Source: Streptomyces sp. HmicA12 (GTDB taxonomy: Bacteria; Actinomycetota; Actinomycetes; Streptomycetales; Streptomycetaceae). From it: DNA of 64,000 nt. The DNA lies in the NCBI RefSeq assembly GCF_000373565.1, contig NZ_KB891813.1, positions 1 to 64,000 of the forward strand, read 5' to 3'. Numbering within the stretch: the stretch's first letter is position 1; each line of letters starts with the position of its first letter. Shown here in pieces: positions 1 to 8,329 of this stretch. The notes beneath the pieces are model-generated. The model was not told the DNA's origin. It was given only the letters and a program-made list of their open reading frames with translations, and ran no database searches. A program made the translations under genes and the position numbers.

Positions 1-128
1 TCGCGTCCACTGTGTTGTTCCCAGACAACGAACAGGTTGTGCTGGCAGAACAGTTTCACTTATCAATTGAAGAGTGTGCTAGTTCGCCGCCCTGTTCATA
101 CGTCTCTCTTTGAGAGATGTCTGAAAGG
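1..128 (+). other. 23S-5S rRNA intergenic spacer with processing hairpin
   Basis: This stretch precedes the 5S gene and most likely is the transcribed spacer after 23S rRNA; the 23S gene itself lies outside the window. A stem of nine pairs (one G-U) with a TTT loop spans 100-120, just before the 5S start, and fits an RNase III-type processing stem. Short inverted repeats also occur near 12-40. The rRNA operon context is inferred from the 5S that follows. Confidence 0.7.
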
Positions 129-247
129 GTTTCGGTGGTCATAGCGTGAGGGAAACGCCCGGTTACATTCCGAACCCGGAAGCTAAGCCTTACAGCGCCG
201 ATGGTACTGCAGGGGGGACCCTGTGGGAGAGTAGGACGCCGCCGAAC
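129..247 (+). rRNA. rrf: 5S ribosomal RNA
   Basis: The sequence matches the Streptomyces 5S pattern throughout, with conserved internal blocks such as CGAACCCGGAAG (about 172-183), GATGGTACTGC (about 200-210) and GGGAGAGTAGGACGC near the 3' end. The terminal stem pairs the TTCGGTGG near the start with CCGCCGAA at the end. One extra T near the 5' end compared with the common form leaves the exact first base uncertain by one or two positions. Confidence 0.95.
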
Positions 248-257
248 TATTATTGAG

Positions 258-304
258 AGGACCCTTGGTCCCGGCACACATGCTGGGACCAAGGGTCCTT
301 TTTG
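258..304 (+). terminator. rRNA operon intrinsic terminator
   Basis: A perfect 15-bp stem (258-272 with 285-299), 12-nt loop, is followed by a run of Ts (299-303), a textbook factor-independent terminator eleven bases after the 5S end. It closes the rRNA operon and isolates the coding sequence beginning at 386. Confidence 0.95.
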
Positions 305-385
305 TATTTCCAGAGCTCTTCTCGGAGCGCGCCGGCACCCCGGCTGCGCGAGAATGACTGCGGTACCGAAGACAGGAGTCACCCG

Positions 386-2587
386 ATGCCCACCAACTCT
401 CCCGACGAGCGACCCGAGCGCGACCAGCGCCGCCGGGACAGTGGTGACCGCGGCGGATACCGCGGCAGTGACGGTCCGCGCCGCGACCGGCGCGATGATC
501 GTCCGTCCTACGGCGACCGTGACCGGGACCGTGGACCGCGTCGTGACGGTGACCGTCCCCCCTTCCGCCGCGACGACCGCCGCGACGACCGGCGTGACGA
601 CCGCCGTGACGACAACCGTGGCGGTGGCGGTGGCTTCCGCCGTGACGACAACCGTGGTGGCAACAGTGGCTTCCGTCGTGACGACAACCGTGGTGGTGGC
701 GGGTATCGCGGTGATCGTCGTGATGACAACCGTGGTGGCGGTGGTGGTTTCCGTGGGCGTGATGATCGTCCGTCCTACGGCGACCGTGACCGGGACCGTG
801 GACCGCGTCGCGATGGTGACCGTCCCCCCTTCCGCCGCGACGACCGCCGCGACGACCGCCGTGATGACAATCGCGGTGGCGGCGGTGGCTTCCGCCGTGA
901 CGACAACCGTGGTGGCGGCGGTGGCTTCCGTCGCGATGACAACCGTGGTGGCAACAGTGGTTTCCGTGGGCGTGATGATCGTCCGTCCTACGGCGACCGT
1001 GACCGGGACCGTGGACCGCGTCGCGATGGAGACCGTCCCCCCTTCCGCCGCGACGACCGCCGCGACGACCGCCGTGATGACAATCGCGGTGGCGGCGGTG
1101 GCTTCCGCCGTGACGACAACCGTGGTGGCGGCGGTGGCTTCCGTCGCGATGACAACCGTGGTGGCAACAGTGGTTTCCGTGGGCGTGATGATCGTCCGTC
1201 CTACGGCGACCGTGACCGGGACCGTGGACCGCGTCGCGATGGAGACCGTCCCCCCTTCCGCCGCGACGACCGCCGCGACGACCGCCGTGATGACAATCGC
1301 GGTGGCGGCGGTGGCTTCCGCCGTGACGACAACCGTGGTGGCGGCGGTGGCTTCCGTCGCGATGACAACCGTGGTGGCAACAGTGGCATCCGTCGCGATG
1401 ACAATCGCGGTGGTGGCGGTGGTGGTTTCCGTGGGCGTGATGATCGTCCGTCCTACGGCGACCGTGACCGGGACCGTGGACCGCGTCGTGACGGTGACCG
1501 TCCCCCCTTCCGCCGCGACGACCGCCGGGACGACCGCCGCGACGACCGCCGTGATGACAACCGCGGTGGCGGCGGTGGCTTCCGCCGTGACGACAACCGT
1601 GGTGGTGGCGGGTACCGCGGTGATCGTCGTGATGACAACCGTGGCGGTGGCGGCGGTGGCTACCGCGGGCGTGATGACCGTGGTGGGCGGCCCGGGGGTT
1701 TCCGTGGGCGTGATGACCGACGTGGTGACGACCGGCGCGGTGGTGGCCGGTTCCGCGACGAGCGGGATCGGGACCGTGAGCCGATCAAGCGGCTGCCGAT
1801 TCCCGAGGACGTTTCCGGGTTCGAGATCGACAAGGACGTACAGCAGGAGCTGCAGTCCCTGCCGAAGGGGCTTGCTGAGGACGTCGCCAAGAACCTGGTG
1901 ATGGTCGCCCGGCTGATCGACGAGGACCCCGAGGGTGCCTACGGGTACTCGAGGGTCGCTCTGCGGCTGGCCTCGCGCGTCGCTGCCGTGCGGGAGGCCG
2001 CAGGCTTTGCCGCGTACGCGAATCAGAAGTACAGCGAGGCGCTGGCCGAGTTCCGGGCCGCGCGGCGCATGACCGGCAACGTCGAGCTGTGGCCCGTGAT
2101 GGCCGACTGCGAGCGTGGGCTCGGGCGGCCGGAGAAGGCGCTCGACATGGCCGGGGCGCCCGAGGTGCAGAAGCTGGACAAGGCCGGGCAGGTCGAGATG
2201 CGGCTCGTCGCGGCCGGGGCGCGGCGGGACATGGGGCAGCTGGACGCCGCCATCGTCACGCTGCAGAGCCCTGAGCTCGCCTCGAACTCCGTACAGCCGT
2301 GGACCGCTCGACTGCGGTACGCGTACGCCGACGCCCTGCTCGCCGCCGAGCGCGAGGGCGAGGCGCGGGAGTGGTTCGCCAAGGCCGTCGAGTCCGACAA
2401 GGACGGCAGCACGGACGCGTCGGACCGGCTGGCCGAGCTGGACGGTGTCGAGTTCGTGGACGCCTTCGACGAGGACGAGGACGAGACCGCGGAGGACGCT
2501 GCCGCGCCGGTCGCCGAGGCCGCCCCCGAGGCCGCCCCCGAGGCCGAGGCTGAGGCCGCGGACGAGGTGCAGCGCGACGAGCAGTAG
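386..2587 (+). CDS. RDD/RGG tandem-repeat protein with C-terminal TPR-like domain
   Basis: The protein has 733 residues. The ATG at 386 is chosen because AGGAG lies at 374-378 with good spacing; upstream in-frame codons run into the rRNA terminator. Residues 1 to about 464 are disordered and made of Arg/Asp/Gly blocks (RRDDRRDD, DNRGGGGGF, RPSYGDRDRDRG) in tandem units. Residues about 465-690 are helical and TPR-like, with Ala-rich helices such as AYGYSRVALRLASRVAAVREA. The tail of about 40 residues is acidic (DEDEDE). The C-terminal part, followed by a HAD phosphatase, a small protein and tlyA, corresponds in my memory to the M. tuberculosis TPR protein Rv1691; the repeat arm looks lineage-specific. 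RGG/RDD arms of this kind usually bind RNA or support condensates, which is inference here. The function is unknown. It sits directly behind the rRNA operon but has its own leader. Confidence 0.85.
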   Translation: MPTNSPDERPERDQRRRDSGDRGGYRGSDGPRRDRRDDRPSYGDRDRDRGPRRDGDRPPFRRDDRRDDRRDDRRDDNRGGGGGFRRDDNRGGNSGFRRDDNRGGGGYRGDRRDDNRGGGGGFRGRDDRPSYGDRDRDRGPRRDGDRPPFRRDDRRDDRRDDNRGGGGGFRRDDNRGGGGGFRRDDNRGGNSGFRGRDDRPSYGDRDRDRGPRRDGDRPPFRRDDRRDDRRDDNRGGGGGFRRDDNRGGGGGFRRDDNRGGNSGFRGRDDRPSYGDRDRDRGPRRDGDRPPFRRDDRRDDRRDDNRGGGGGFRRDDNRGGGGGFRRDDNRGGNSGIRRDDNRGGGGGGFRGRDDRPSYGDRDRDRGPRRDGDRPPFRRDDRRDDRRDDRRDDNRGGGGGFRRDDNRGGGGYRGDRRDDNRGGGGGGYRGRDDRGGRPGGFRGRDDRRGDDRRGGGRFRDERDRDREPIKRLPIPEDVSGFEIDKDVQQELQSLPKGLAEDVAKNLVMVARLIDEDPEGAYGYSRVALRLASRVAAVREAAGFAAYANQKYSEALAEFRAARRMTGNVELWPVMADCERGLGRPEKALDMAGAPEVQKLDKAGQVEMRLVAAGARRDMGQLDAAIVTLQSPELASNSVQPWTARLRYAYADALLAAEREGEAREWFAKAVESDKDGSTDASDRLAELDGVEFVDAFDEDEDETAEDAAAPVAEAAPEAAPEAEAEAADEVQRDEQ
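494..1690 (+). repeat. Coding tandem repeats of 213-267 bp
   Basis: The segment starting GATGATCGTCCGTCCTACGG recurs at 494, 761, 974, 1187 and 1439, giving unit lengths of 267, 213, 213 and 252 bp (89, 71, 71 and 84 codons), with a last partial unit. The units starting at 974 and 1187 are almost identical at the DNA level, differing mainly by added or lost DNRGGGGGF blocks. All length changes are multiples of three, so the frame is kept. Such near-identity points to recent unequal recombination or slippage. Confidence 0.95.
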
Positions 2588-2634
2588 TCGAGCCGGTGAG
2601 TAGTGGCGGGCGGGTTCCCTCGGGGGCCCGCCCG

Positions 2635-3942
2635 TCAGTCGTCGGTGAGCGTGCGCAGGACCAGGCCCGTCGCCGGCTTCGGGCCGAACGAGGTCGACTT
2701 GCGGGGCATCGTCACGCCCTGTTGCGCCAGCTCGCGGACGACGTCCTCGCGCACCGGGTGCATCAGGACCGCCGTGCCGTCGTCGCGGCGCGCTTTGTCG
2801 ACCGTGGCCTCCGTGTCGTGGATGTACGCGACGTCGGCCGGGGAGTCCTCCGGAATCCGCCAGACGTGACCGAGCAGCGTCGCGTGCAGGACCGTCGCGT
2901 CCAGGGTGCGCCAGGGCTCGGGGCGGTCGGTGCGGATCGTGCGGGCGAGAAGGGCCGGATCCGGGCGGTCCAGCAGGTGGTACGTGTCGCTGGAGCCGGC
3001 ACCGGCCAGCAGGAAGGCGTTGCCCCGGGCCGCCGCCTCCGCGAGGGCGTCCATGGCGTGCGGGAGGGGTCCTGCGATCTCCCGTACCCGGAAGGAGCCG
3101 TCGATCATCGCCAGGGCCCGATCGAGCGGGAGGCGGTTGAGGAGGCGGTGGATGGCACGGACCCGGAGGGGATAGCGGGCCGTGTCGACCAGGAGGACCA
3201 GGCCGTAGTCCCAGGGGGAAGGCGTGGGTGCGGTGTGTTCCGTGCGCAGGCGCAGGTAGGTCGCCCAGCGGTGGTGGCCGTCGGCGATCAGGGCCTGGCG
3301 TGCGGCCAGGTCGTCATGGATCCGGCCGACGTCCGACGGGTCCGTGAGGGCCCACAGACGGTGGCTGTAGCCGTCCTCCGTGGTCGTGGAGAGGAGCGGC
3401 GGGCTCTGCACGGTGCGTTCGATGACGGCCGTGGCGCCGGTCGCCTCGCCGTTGCCCCGGTAGGTGAGCAGGAGCGGTTCGAGGTTCGCTTCCGTGGCGC
3501 GCATGACGCCGGCGCGGTCCTCGACGACGTGCGGCATGACGCCCTCGTGGGGGAGGACGATTCCCTCGGCGGCCTCGGAGAGGTGGAGGGCGCCGATGAT
3601 GCCGCGCTGCAGCATGTCGCCGTTGCGCTGCTCGTAGACGTAGAGCGCCGGTTCCGGGTCCGGGGCGAGGACGCCCTCGGTCAGCCAGCGGTGGAGCGTC
3701 GAGGCCGCCTGGGCGTTGCGGGCGTCCGGCTCGGTCGCCTGCGGAAGGATCAGCCGGACGATGTTGTACGGGTCCGCGCTCTCCAGGTGGAGCAGGCCGT
3801 CGGGGCGGACGACGACGTCGTACGGGGGTGACGTCACGGCGGCGAGGCTGCCGATCCGCTCGGGGACGTAGCGCACGCCCCTGAAGGGGATCAGGTCCAG
3901 GCCGTGGTTTCCCGTCTGCGCCGTGCGACCTGCAGTGTTCAT
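2635..3942 (-). CDS. DUF1015 family protein
   Basis: This 435-residue cytoplasmic protein carries the features of DUF1015: an N-terminal block LIPFRGVRYVPERIG with SPPYDVV, a central DGHHRWATYLRLR motif, and a C-terminal block near KSTSFGPKPATGLV. The ATG at 3942 begins MNTAGRTAQ; no strong ribosome-binding site precedes it, so a start some codons upstream is possible. Its biochemical role cannot be told from the sequence. It is convergent with the repeat protein (gap 47 bp) and divergent from the HAD phosphatase gene, with only about 70 bp between the two starts. Confidence 0.88.
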   Translation of the reverse strand: MNTAGRTAQTGNHGLDLIPFRGVRYVPERIGSLAAVTSPPYDVVVRPDGLLHLESADPYNIVRLILPQATEPDARNAQAASTLHRWLTEGVLAPDPEPALYVYEQRNGDMLQRGIIGALHLSEAAEGIVLPHEGVMPHVVEDRAGVMRATEANLEPLLLTYRGNGEATGATAVIERTVQSPPLLSTTTEDGYSHRLWALTDPSDVGRIHDDLAARQALIADGHHRWATYLRLRTEHTAPTPSPWDYGLVLLVDTARYPLRVRAIHRLLNRLPLDRALAMIDGSFRVREIAGPLPHAMDALAEAAARGNAFLLAGAGSSDTYHLLDRPDPALLARTIRTDRPEPWRTLDATVLHATLLGHVWRIPEDSPADVAYIHDTEATVDKARRDDGTAVLMHPVREDVVRELAQQGVTMPRKSTSFGPKPATGLVLRTLTDD

Positions 3943-4014
3943 TCGTGCATCGTACGAGTGTCGGTGGCGTGGGGGATGATCGGGGGAGTCGGATCGAACG
4001 AGGAGCGATACGTA

Positions 4015-5067
4015 ATGAGCCAGAGTGAGCACGGGGTGCCCGACGGCGGGCTTCGGGTGCGGCCCGCGGGCAGTGCGCGAGCGTTGAGCGAGGCGTATGA
4101 CACCGCTCTGCTCGATCTGGACGGGGTCGTGTACGCGGGCGGGCGGGCCATCGATCACGCGGTGGAGTCGCTGGCCGTCGCGCGGGACGGGGGGATGGGG
4201 CTCGCGTACGTCACCAACAACGCGTTGCGGACGCCCGACGCGGTCGCCGCGCACCTGAGCGAGCTGGGGATTCCGACGGTGGCCGACGACGTCATCACCT
4301 CCGCCCAGGCCGTCGCCCGGCTCATCAGTGAGCAAGTGCCCGCAGGGGCGCGGGTGTTGGTGATCGGGGGCGAAGGGCTGCGGGTCGCGCTGCGGGAGCG
4401 GGGGCTCGAGCCGGTGGAGTCCGCCGATGACGACCCCGCCGCCGTGGTGCAGGGGTTCGGCGGGCCCGATCTGCCGTGGGGACGGTTCGCCGAGGCGAGT
4501 TACGCGGTGGCCCGGGGCGTGCCGTGGTTCGCGTCCAACACGGACCTGACCATTCCGAGCGGACGGGGCATCGCGCCGGGGAACGGCGCGGCGGTCGAGG
4601 TCGTCCGGATCGCGACGGGGGCCGAGCCGCAGGTCGCGGGGAAGCCGCTGCCGCCGATGCACCGGGAGACCATTCTGCGGACCGGGGCCGAGACGCCGCT
4701 GGTGGTCGGCGACCGGCTCGACACGGACATCGAGGGGGCGTTCAACGGGGGAGTGGATTCGCTGCTCGTCCTGACCGGGGTGACCGACGGCGCGCAGCTG
4801 CTGGCCGCGCCGCCGCAGCACCGGCCGACCTATGTGGACCGGGACCTCCGGGGGATGTTGCGGGAGCAGCCGGAGGTCGTGGAGGCGGACGGGGGCGTTC
4901 GCTGCGGTGAGTGGGTCGCGTCGGTGAAGGACGGGCGGTTGGAGCTTTCGGGGGACGGGGACGTCATCGACGGGCTGCGGGCGTTGTGCGGGGCCGCGTG
5001 GGGCTCCGCCGGGGACGGGGTCTGTGAGCTGGACTCGGGGAAGGCGCTGGACCGGCTGGGGCTGTAG
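4015..5067 (+). CDS. HAD-IIA (NagD-like) sugar/glycerol phosphatase
   Basis: The protein has 350 residues. HAD motif I is DLDG at residues 34-37 (nucleophile Asp34, acid Asp36), motif II lies in YVTNNA, and motif III/IV is GDRLDTDIEGAFNGG, with a cap domain between, the usual HAD-IIA layout. A start at 4015 is supported by GAGGAG at 4000-4005. By position, between the TPR-type gene and tlyA, it matches M. tuberculosis Rv1692, a glycerol-3-phosphate phosphatase (recalled, not checked), so dephosphorylation of glycerol 3-phosphate or a similar small phosphate is plausible. The C-terminal extension (about residues 275-350) may be a lineage-specific domain. Confidence 0.9.
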   Translation: MSQSEHGVPDGGLRVRPAGSARALSEAYDTALLDLDGVVYAGGRAIDHAVESLAVARDGGMGLAYVTNNALRTPDAVAAHLSELGIPTVADDVITSAQAVARLISEQVPAGARVLVIGGEGLRVALRERGLEPVESADDDPAAVVQGFGGPDLPWGRFAEASYAVARGVPWFASNTDLTIPSGRGIAPGNGAAVEVVRIATGAEPQVAGKPLPPMHRETILRTGAETPLVVGDRLDTDIEGAFNGGVDSLLVLTGVTDGAQLLAAPPQHRPTYVDRDLRGMLREQPEVVEADGGVRCGEWVASVKDGRLELSGDGDVIDGLRALCGAAWGSAGDGVCELDSGKALDRLGL

Positions 5068-5158
5068 GCGCGGGTGAGGACTGTGTGGGGTGGGGGGCTG
5101 GGGTTTGTAGGAGCGCCCCTCCTCCTCGTCCCGTTCCTGGGGCTTCGCCGCGCCTCCT

Positions 5159-5992
5159 TCAGGCCGCTTCCTCTGTCTGCATGAGGTGGTCCTCCGATGT
5201 GCCGTTGCGCCAGTAGCCCGAGAACTGGACCCGGGTGCGCGGGATGCCCCGGTCCCGGACCAGATGGCGGCGGACCGACTTCACCGTCGAGGATTCACCG
5301 GCCACCCAGGCGTAGGGGACGCCCGCGGGGAGCGCGGCGGCCCGGATCGCCTCGGTGGTGGTGGCCGGCGTCGTGAGCCAGGTGATGGCCGAGTCCAGGC
5401 CGGCGGGGAGCGGCTGGTGGTCGGCCGGGGTGGGGACCTCGATCCAGGCGCGCACCGGCATCGTCGGGGGCAGGTGGCCCAGGATGCCCGCCACGGCCGG
5501 GAGCGCCGACGCGTCGGCGGTGAGCAGCACCCAGTCGGTGTCGACGGGCGGGCGGAACTCGTACGCCACGTTGTCCTCGACCACCGGGGCCAGGACGCCC
5601 ACCCGGTCGCCGACGGTCGCGCGCAGGGCCCAGCGGGAGGCGGGGCCCTCGTCGCCGTGCACCGCGAAGTCGACGGTCAACTCGGCCGGAGAGGTGCGCA
5701 GTTCACGGATCGTGTAGGTGCGCATCACACCGCGGGTCGACGGGTCCAGGGACCGCCAGGCCGTGTACCGGTCGGGGTCGGCGACGTCGCGCGGGACGGC
5801 CGGCGCGTCGTGGCCCGGCGACGGCAGGAACAGCTTGATGCGCTGGTCGCGGCCGGCCGAAGCCATCCGGGACACGTCGTCGCCGCCGAAGACCACCCGG
5901 ATCATGGAGGGCGTGAGCGCGGTGGCACGTACGACGTGGAGGTCGAAGAAGCGGAACGGGGAGGTGGCGGGGGAGGCGGCAGGGGTGGTCAT
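5159..5992 (-). CDS. Siderophore-interacting FAD-binding protein (ferric-siderophore reductase)
   Basis: This 277-residue protein is of the SIP/ViuB type. The N-terminal FAD-binding barrel includes VFGGDD near the start and the flavin-binding RTYTIRELR segment. The C-terminal NAD(P)H-binding half ends in AWVAGESSTVKSVRRHLV and the family-typical FSGYWRNG motif. It would release iron from imported ferric siderophores by reduction in the cytoplasm. The ATG at 5992 overlaps the stop of the small lipoprotein gene upstream (ATGA), so the two are translationally coupled. An iron box lies upstream of that pair, and the divergent neighbours encode the matching FecCD-type importer. Confidence 0.92.
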   Translation of the reverse strand: MTTPAASPATSPFRFFDLHVVRATALTPSMIRVVFGGDDVSRMASAGRDQRIKLFLPSPGHDAPAVPRDVADPDRYTAWRSLDPSTRGVMRTYTIRELRTSPAELTVDFAVHGDEGPASRWALRATVGDRVGVLAPVVEDNVAYEFRPPVDTDWVLLTADASALPAVAGILGHLPPTMPVRAWIEVPTPADHQPLPAGLDSAITWLTTPATTTEAIRAAALPAGVPYAWVAGESSTVKSVRRHLVRDRGIPRTRVQFSGYWRNGTSEDHLMQTEEAA

Positions 5993-6150
5993 GGGGCCTT
6001 CTTCGTGTCGCTGCCGTCCCCGGATGTGGACACCGTGGGTTTGTCGCCGCCGCAGGTGGTCAGCAGTGTGGTGAGGCCGGGTGCTCCGCCGGTCGCGAGC
6101 AGGGTGCGGCGGGTCGGGGCGGGGGCCGTGGGAAGGGCTGGGGAAGGCAT
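5989..6150 (-). CDS. 53-residue lipoprotein, stub of a siderophore-binding protein
   Basis: The reading frame starts with ATG at 6150 behind GAAGGA and ends in a stop that overlaps the SIP start. Residues 14-15 are Arg-Arg, followed by a weakly hydrophobic stretch and a lipobox LTTC with Cys33, then a short polar tail (GGDKPTVSTSGDGSDTKKAP). This is the N-terminus expected for an ABC siderophore-binding lipoprotein, exported by Tat or Sec, but the roughly 300-residue binding domain is absent. It may be a remnant kept to drive coupled translation of the SIP, or a genuine tiny lipoprotein. No other siderophore-binding protein gene is seen beside the permeases. Confidence 0.6.
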   Translation of the reverse strand: MPSPALPTAPAPTRRTLLATGGAPGLTTLLTTCGGDKPTVSTSGDGSDTKKAP

Positions 6151-6190
6151 ACGAGATCCTTCTCTCGGCACAGCGGGATGTGGCTGAATT

Positions 6191-6209
6191 GGAGGGTAGG
6201 CTAACCTAA
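6191..6209 (+). promoter_or_regulatory. DmdR1/IdeR-type iron box over a divergent promoter
   Basis: GGAGGGTAGGCTAACCTAA matches the Streptomyces iron-box consensus TTAGGTGAGCCTAACCTAA (from memory) at 14 of 19 positions, with a perfect right half. It contains TAACCT (6202-6207), a possible TANNNT -10 element placed seven bases before the GTG at 6214, which would give a leaderless permease transcript. On the other strand TAGGTT can serve as a -10 for the lipoprotein-SIP pair. Iron-dependent repression of both operons is the natural reading. Confidence 0.75.
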
Positions 6210-6213
6210 CCTC

Positions 6214-7260
6214 GTGTTGGTCGACAGTCCCCCAGAAACAAGCGCGGAGACCGCTCCCGCGCCCCCCGGCCGTCGTGCGGCGATACGCACCGCCGGGCTG
6301 CTCGCGTCGCTCCTCGTGCTGGTGGTCGTCGTCGTGGCGAGCATCGCGGTGGGAGCCAAGTCGCTCTCGCTCGACCAGGTCTGGCACGGGCTGTTCCACG
6401 ACACCGGGACCTACGCGGACGTGGTCGTCGGGGAGCGAATATCGCGCACCGTCCTCGGTCTTCTCGCCGGGCTCGCGCTCGGCCTCGCCGGCGCCGTCCT
6501 CCAGGCGCTGACCCGCAATCCGCTGGCCGACCCCGGAATCCTCGGCATCAACATGGGCGCGTCGGCCGCCGTCGTCACCGGCATCAGCTTCTTCGGGGTG
6601 ACCTCGCTCAGCGGGTACGTGTGGTTCGCCTTCGTGGGCGCGGCCGTCGTGGGCGTGCTCGTGTACGTGCTCGGGGGGACCCGGAACGCGACGCCGGTGC
6701 GGCTCGCCCTCGCCGGGACGGCCATCAGCGCCGCCCTCTCCGGCTATCTCTACGCGGTGATGATCACCGACGACATGGCGCTCAACCGGATGCGGTTCTG
6801 GCAGGTCGGCTCGCTGGCCACCGCCACCATGCACACCGTTCAGCAGGTGTGGCCGTTCATCGCCGTCGGCGCCGTGCTCGCGCTCGGGCTCGCCCGGCCG
6901 CTCAACGCCATGGCCATGGGCGACGACACCGCCCGCGCGCTCGGCGCCCACCTCGGGCGGACCCGCGCGCTCGGCATGCTCTCCGCCACCCTGCTGTGCG
7001 GCGCGGCCACCGCGGCCTGCGGGCCCATCGCCTTCGTCGGCCTGATGGTGCCGCACATGGTGCGCTCCTTCACCGGGCCCGACCAGCGCTGGATCCTGCC
7101 GTACTCGGCGGTCCTGTCGCCGGTGCTGCTGCTCGGCGCCGACGTGATAGGCCGCGTCGTGGCCCGGCCCTCCGAACTTCAGGTCGGCATCGTCACCGCC
7201 GTCATCGGTGCGCCCGTCTTCATTGTTCTCGTACGACGCCGGAGGATGGCCCAGCTGTGA
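6214..7260 (+). CDS. FecCD-type iron-siderophore ABC permease, first subunit
   Basis: The 348-residue integral membrane protein has the BtuC/FecCD pattern: an N-terminal membrane segment (LLVLVVVVVASIAVG), the conserved RISRTVLGLLAGLALG and QALTRNPLADPGILGIN blocks, and a GPIAFVGLMVPHMVR motif near the C-terminus. About nine or ten membrane segments are expected. It would form a heterodimer with the next gene product and pass ferric siderophore across the membrane. GTG 6214 has no Shine-Dalgarno sequence, and the iron box ends four bases upstream, so leaderless translation is likely. It overlaps the next gene by GTGA. Confidence 0.93.
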   Translation: MLVDSPPETSAETAPAPPGRRAAIRTAGLLASLLVLVVVVVASIAVGAKSLSLDQVWHGLFHDTGTYADVVVGERISRTVLGLLAGLALGLAGAVLQALTRNPLADPGILGINMGASAAVVTGISFFGVTSLSGYVWFAFVGAAVVGVLVYVLGGTRNATPVRLALAGTAISAALSGYLYAVMITDDMALNRMRFWQVGSLATATMHTVQQVWPFIAVGAVLALGLARPLNAMAMGDDTARALGAHLGRTRALGMLSATLLCGAATAACGPIAFVGLMVPHMVRSFTGPDQRWILPYSAVLSPVLLLGADVIGRVVARPSELQVGIVTAVIGAPVFIVLVRRRRMAQL

Positions 7261-8294
7261 AGACGACCAAGGCGGTCCGCACTCCGGGCGGACTCTCCGT
7301 ACGGCTCGACATACGAGCGGCCGTCGTCGTGGCGGTCCTCGTCGTCGTCGTGCTCGCCGCGAGCGTCGTGCTCATCGGCACCGGCGACTTCCCGATCCCG
7401 GCCATGGACGTCCTGCGCACCCTCGCGGGCAACGGGAACGCCGGGCAGGAGTTCATCATCAACGACCTGCGGCTTCCGCGGGTTCTCGTCGGACTGCTCG
7501 TGGGCGGCGCGCTCGGCCTCTCCGGCGCGCTGTTCCAGTCCATCTCGCGCAACCCGCTGGGCAGCCCGGACGTGCTCGGTCTCGGCCAGGGAGCGACCGC
7601 CGGCGCCCTCGTGATGATCGTGATCTTCGGCGGCAGCGCGGCGCAGGTCGCCTTCGGTGCGCTGGTGGGCGGCCTCGTCACCGGTCTCGCCATCTACGTA
7701 CTGGCCTGGAAACGGGGTGTGCACGGCTACCGGCTCGTGCTGGTCGGCATCGGCGTCTCCGCGTTCGTCACCGCCATCAACGGCTATCTGCTCACCAAGG
7801 CCGACTTCGTCGACGCCGCCCGCGCCACCGTCTGGATGACCGGCTCGCTCAACGGCCGCGACTGGACCCAGGTCTGGCCGCTGCTGCTCCTGTTCGTCGT
7901 CGTCGTGCCGCTCGTCGCCTGGTACGGCCGGGCGCTGCGGATGCTGGAGATGGGCGACGACGCGGCCGGTGCCCTGGGCGTGCCGGTCGAGCGGACGCGG
8001 CTGCTGCTGCTCGCCGCCTCCGTGGTCCTGACCGCGGCCGCGACCGCCGCCGCGGGCCCCGTGACCTTCGTGGCGCTCACCGCCCCGCAGATCGCGCGCC
8101 GCCTGACCAGGTCCCCCGGGCCCAACCTGCTGGCGTCCACGGTCCTCGGCGCGACCCTGCTGATCGTCGCCGACCTGGTCTCGCAGCGGGCGTTCGGCGC
8201 CGACCAACTGCCCGTGGGCGTGGTCACGGGCACCGTCGGCGGCGCCTATCTGCTGTGGCTGCTCGTCACCGAGCGCAAGGCGGGGCGGATATGA
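7257..8294 (+). CDS. FecCD-type iron-siderophore ABC permease, second subunit
   Basis: This second permease has 345 residues and starts at GTG 7257, overlapping the stop of the first (GTGA). It shows the family blocks RLPRVLVGLLVGGALGLSG, SRNPLGSPDVLGL and GPVTFVALTAPQIARRL. Its hydrophobic profile gives about nine or ten membrane segments. The gene ends in an ATGA junction with the ATPase reading frame, so the three subunits are made from one message. It is a paralogue of the first permease and not a duplicate; the two have clearly diverged. Confidence 0.93.
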   Translation: MKTTKAVRTPGGLSVRLDIRAAVVVAVLVVVVLAASVVLIGTGDFPIPAMDVLRTLAGNGNAGQEFIINDLRLPRVLVGLLVGGALGLSGALFQSISRNPLGSPDVLGLGQGATAGALVMIVIFGGSAAQVAFGALVGGLVTGLAIYVLAWKRGVHGYRLVLVGIGVSAFVTAINGYLLTKADFVDAARATVWMTGSLNGRDWTQVWPLLLLFVVVVPLVAWYGRALRMLEMGDDAAGALGVPVERTRLLLLAASVVLTAAATAAAGPVTFVALTAPQIARRLTRSPGPNLLASTVLGATLLIVADLVSQRAFGADQLPVGVVTGTVGGAYLLWLLVTERKAGRI

Positions 8295-8329
8295 ACCCCG
8301 GTATTCGTACGAACCAAAGGAGCACCGCC

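Noticed and set aside
508..1638. Several minus-strand Ser/Arg/Pro frames
   Set aside because: They are antisense reads of the coding repeats, equal in phase at every unit.
201..1901. Val/Thr/Ala-rich open frame over the repeat gene
   Set aside because: It is another frame of the RDD repeats, starts inside the 5S gene and has no ribosome-binding site.
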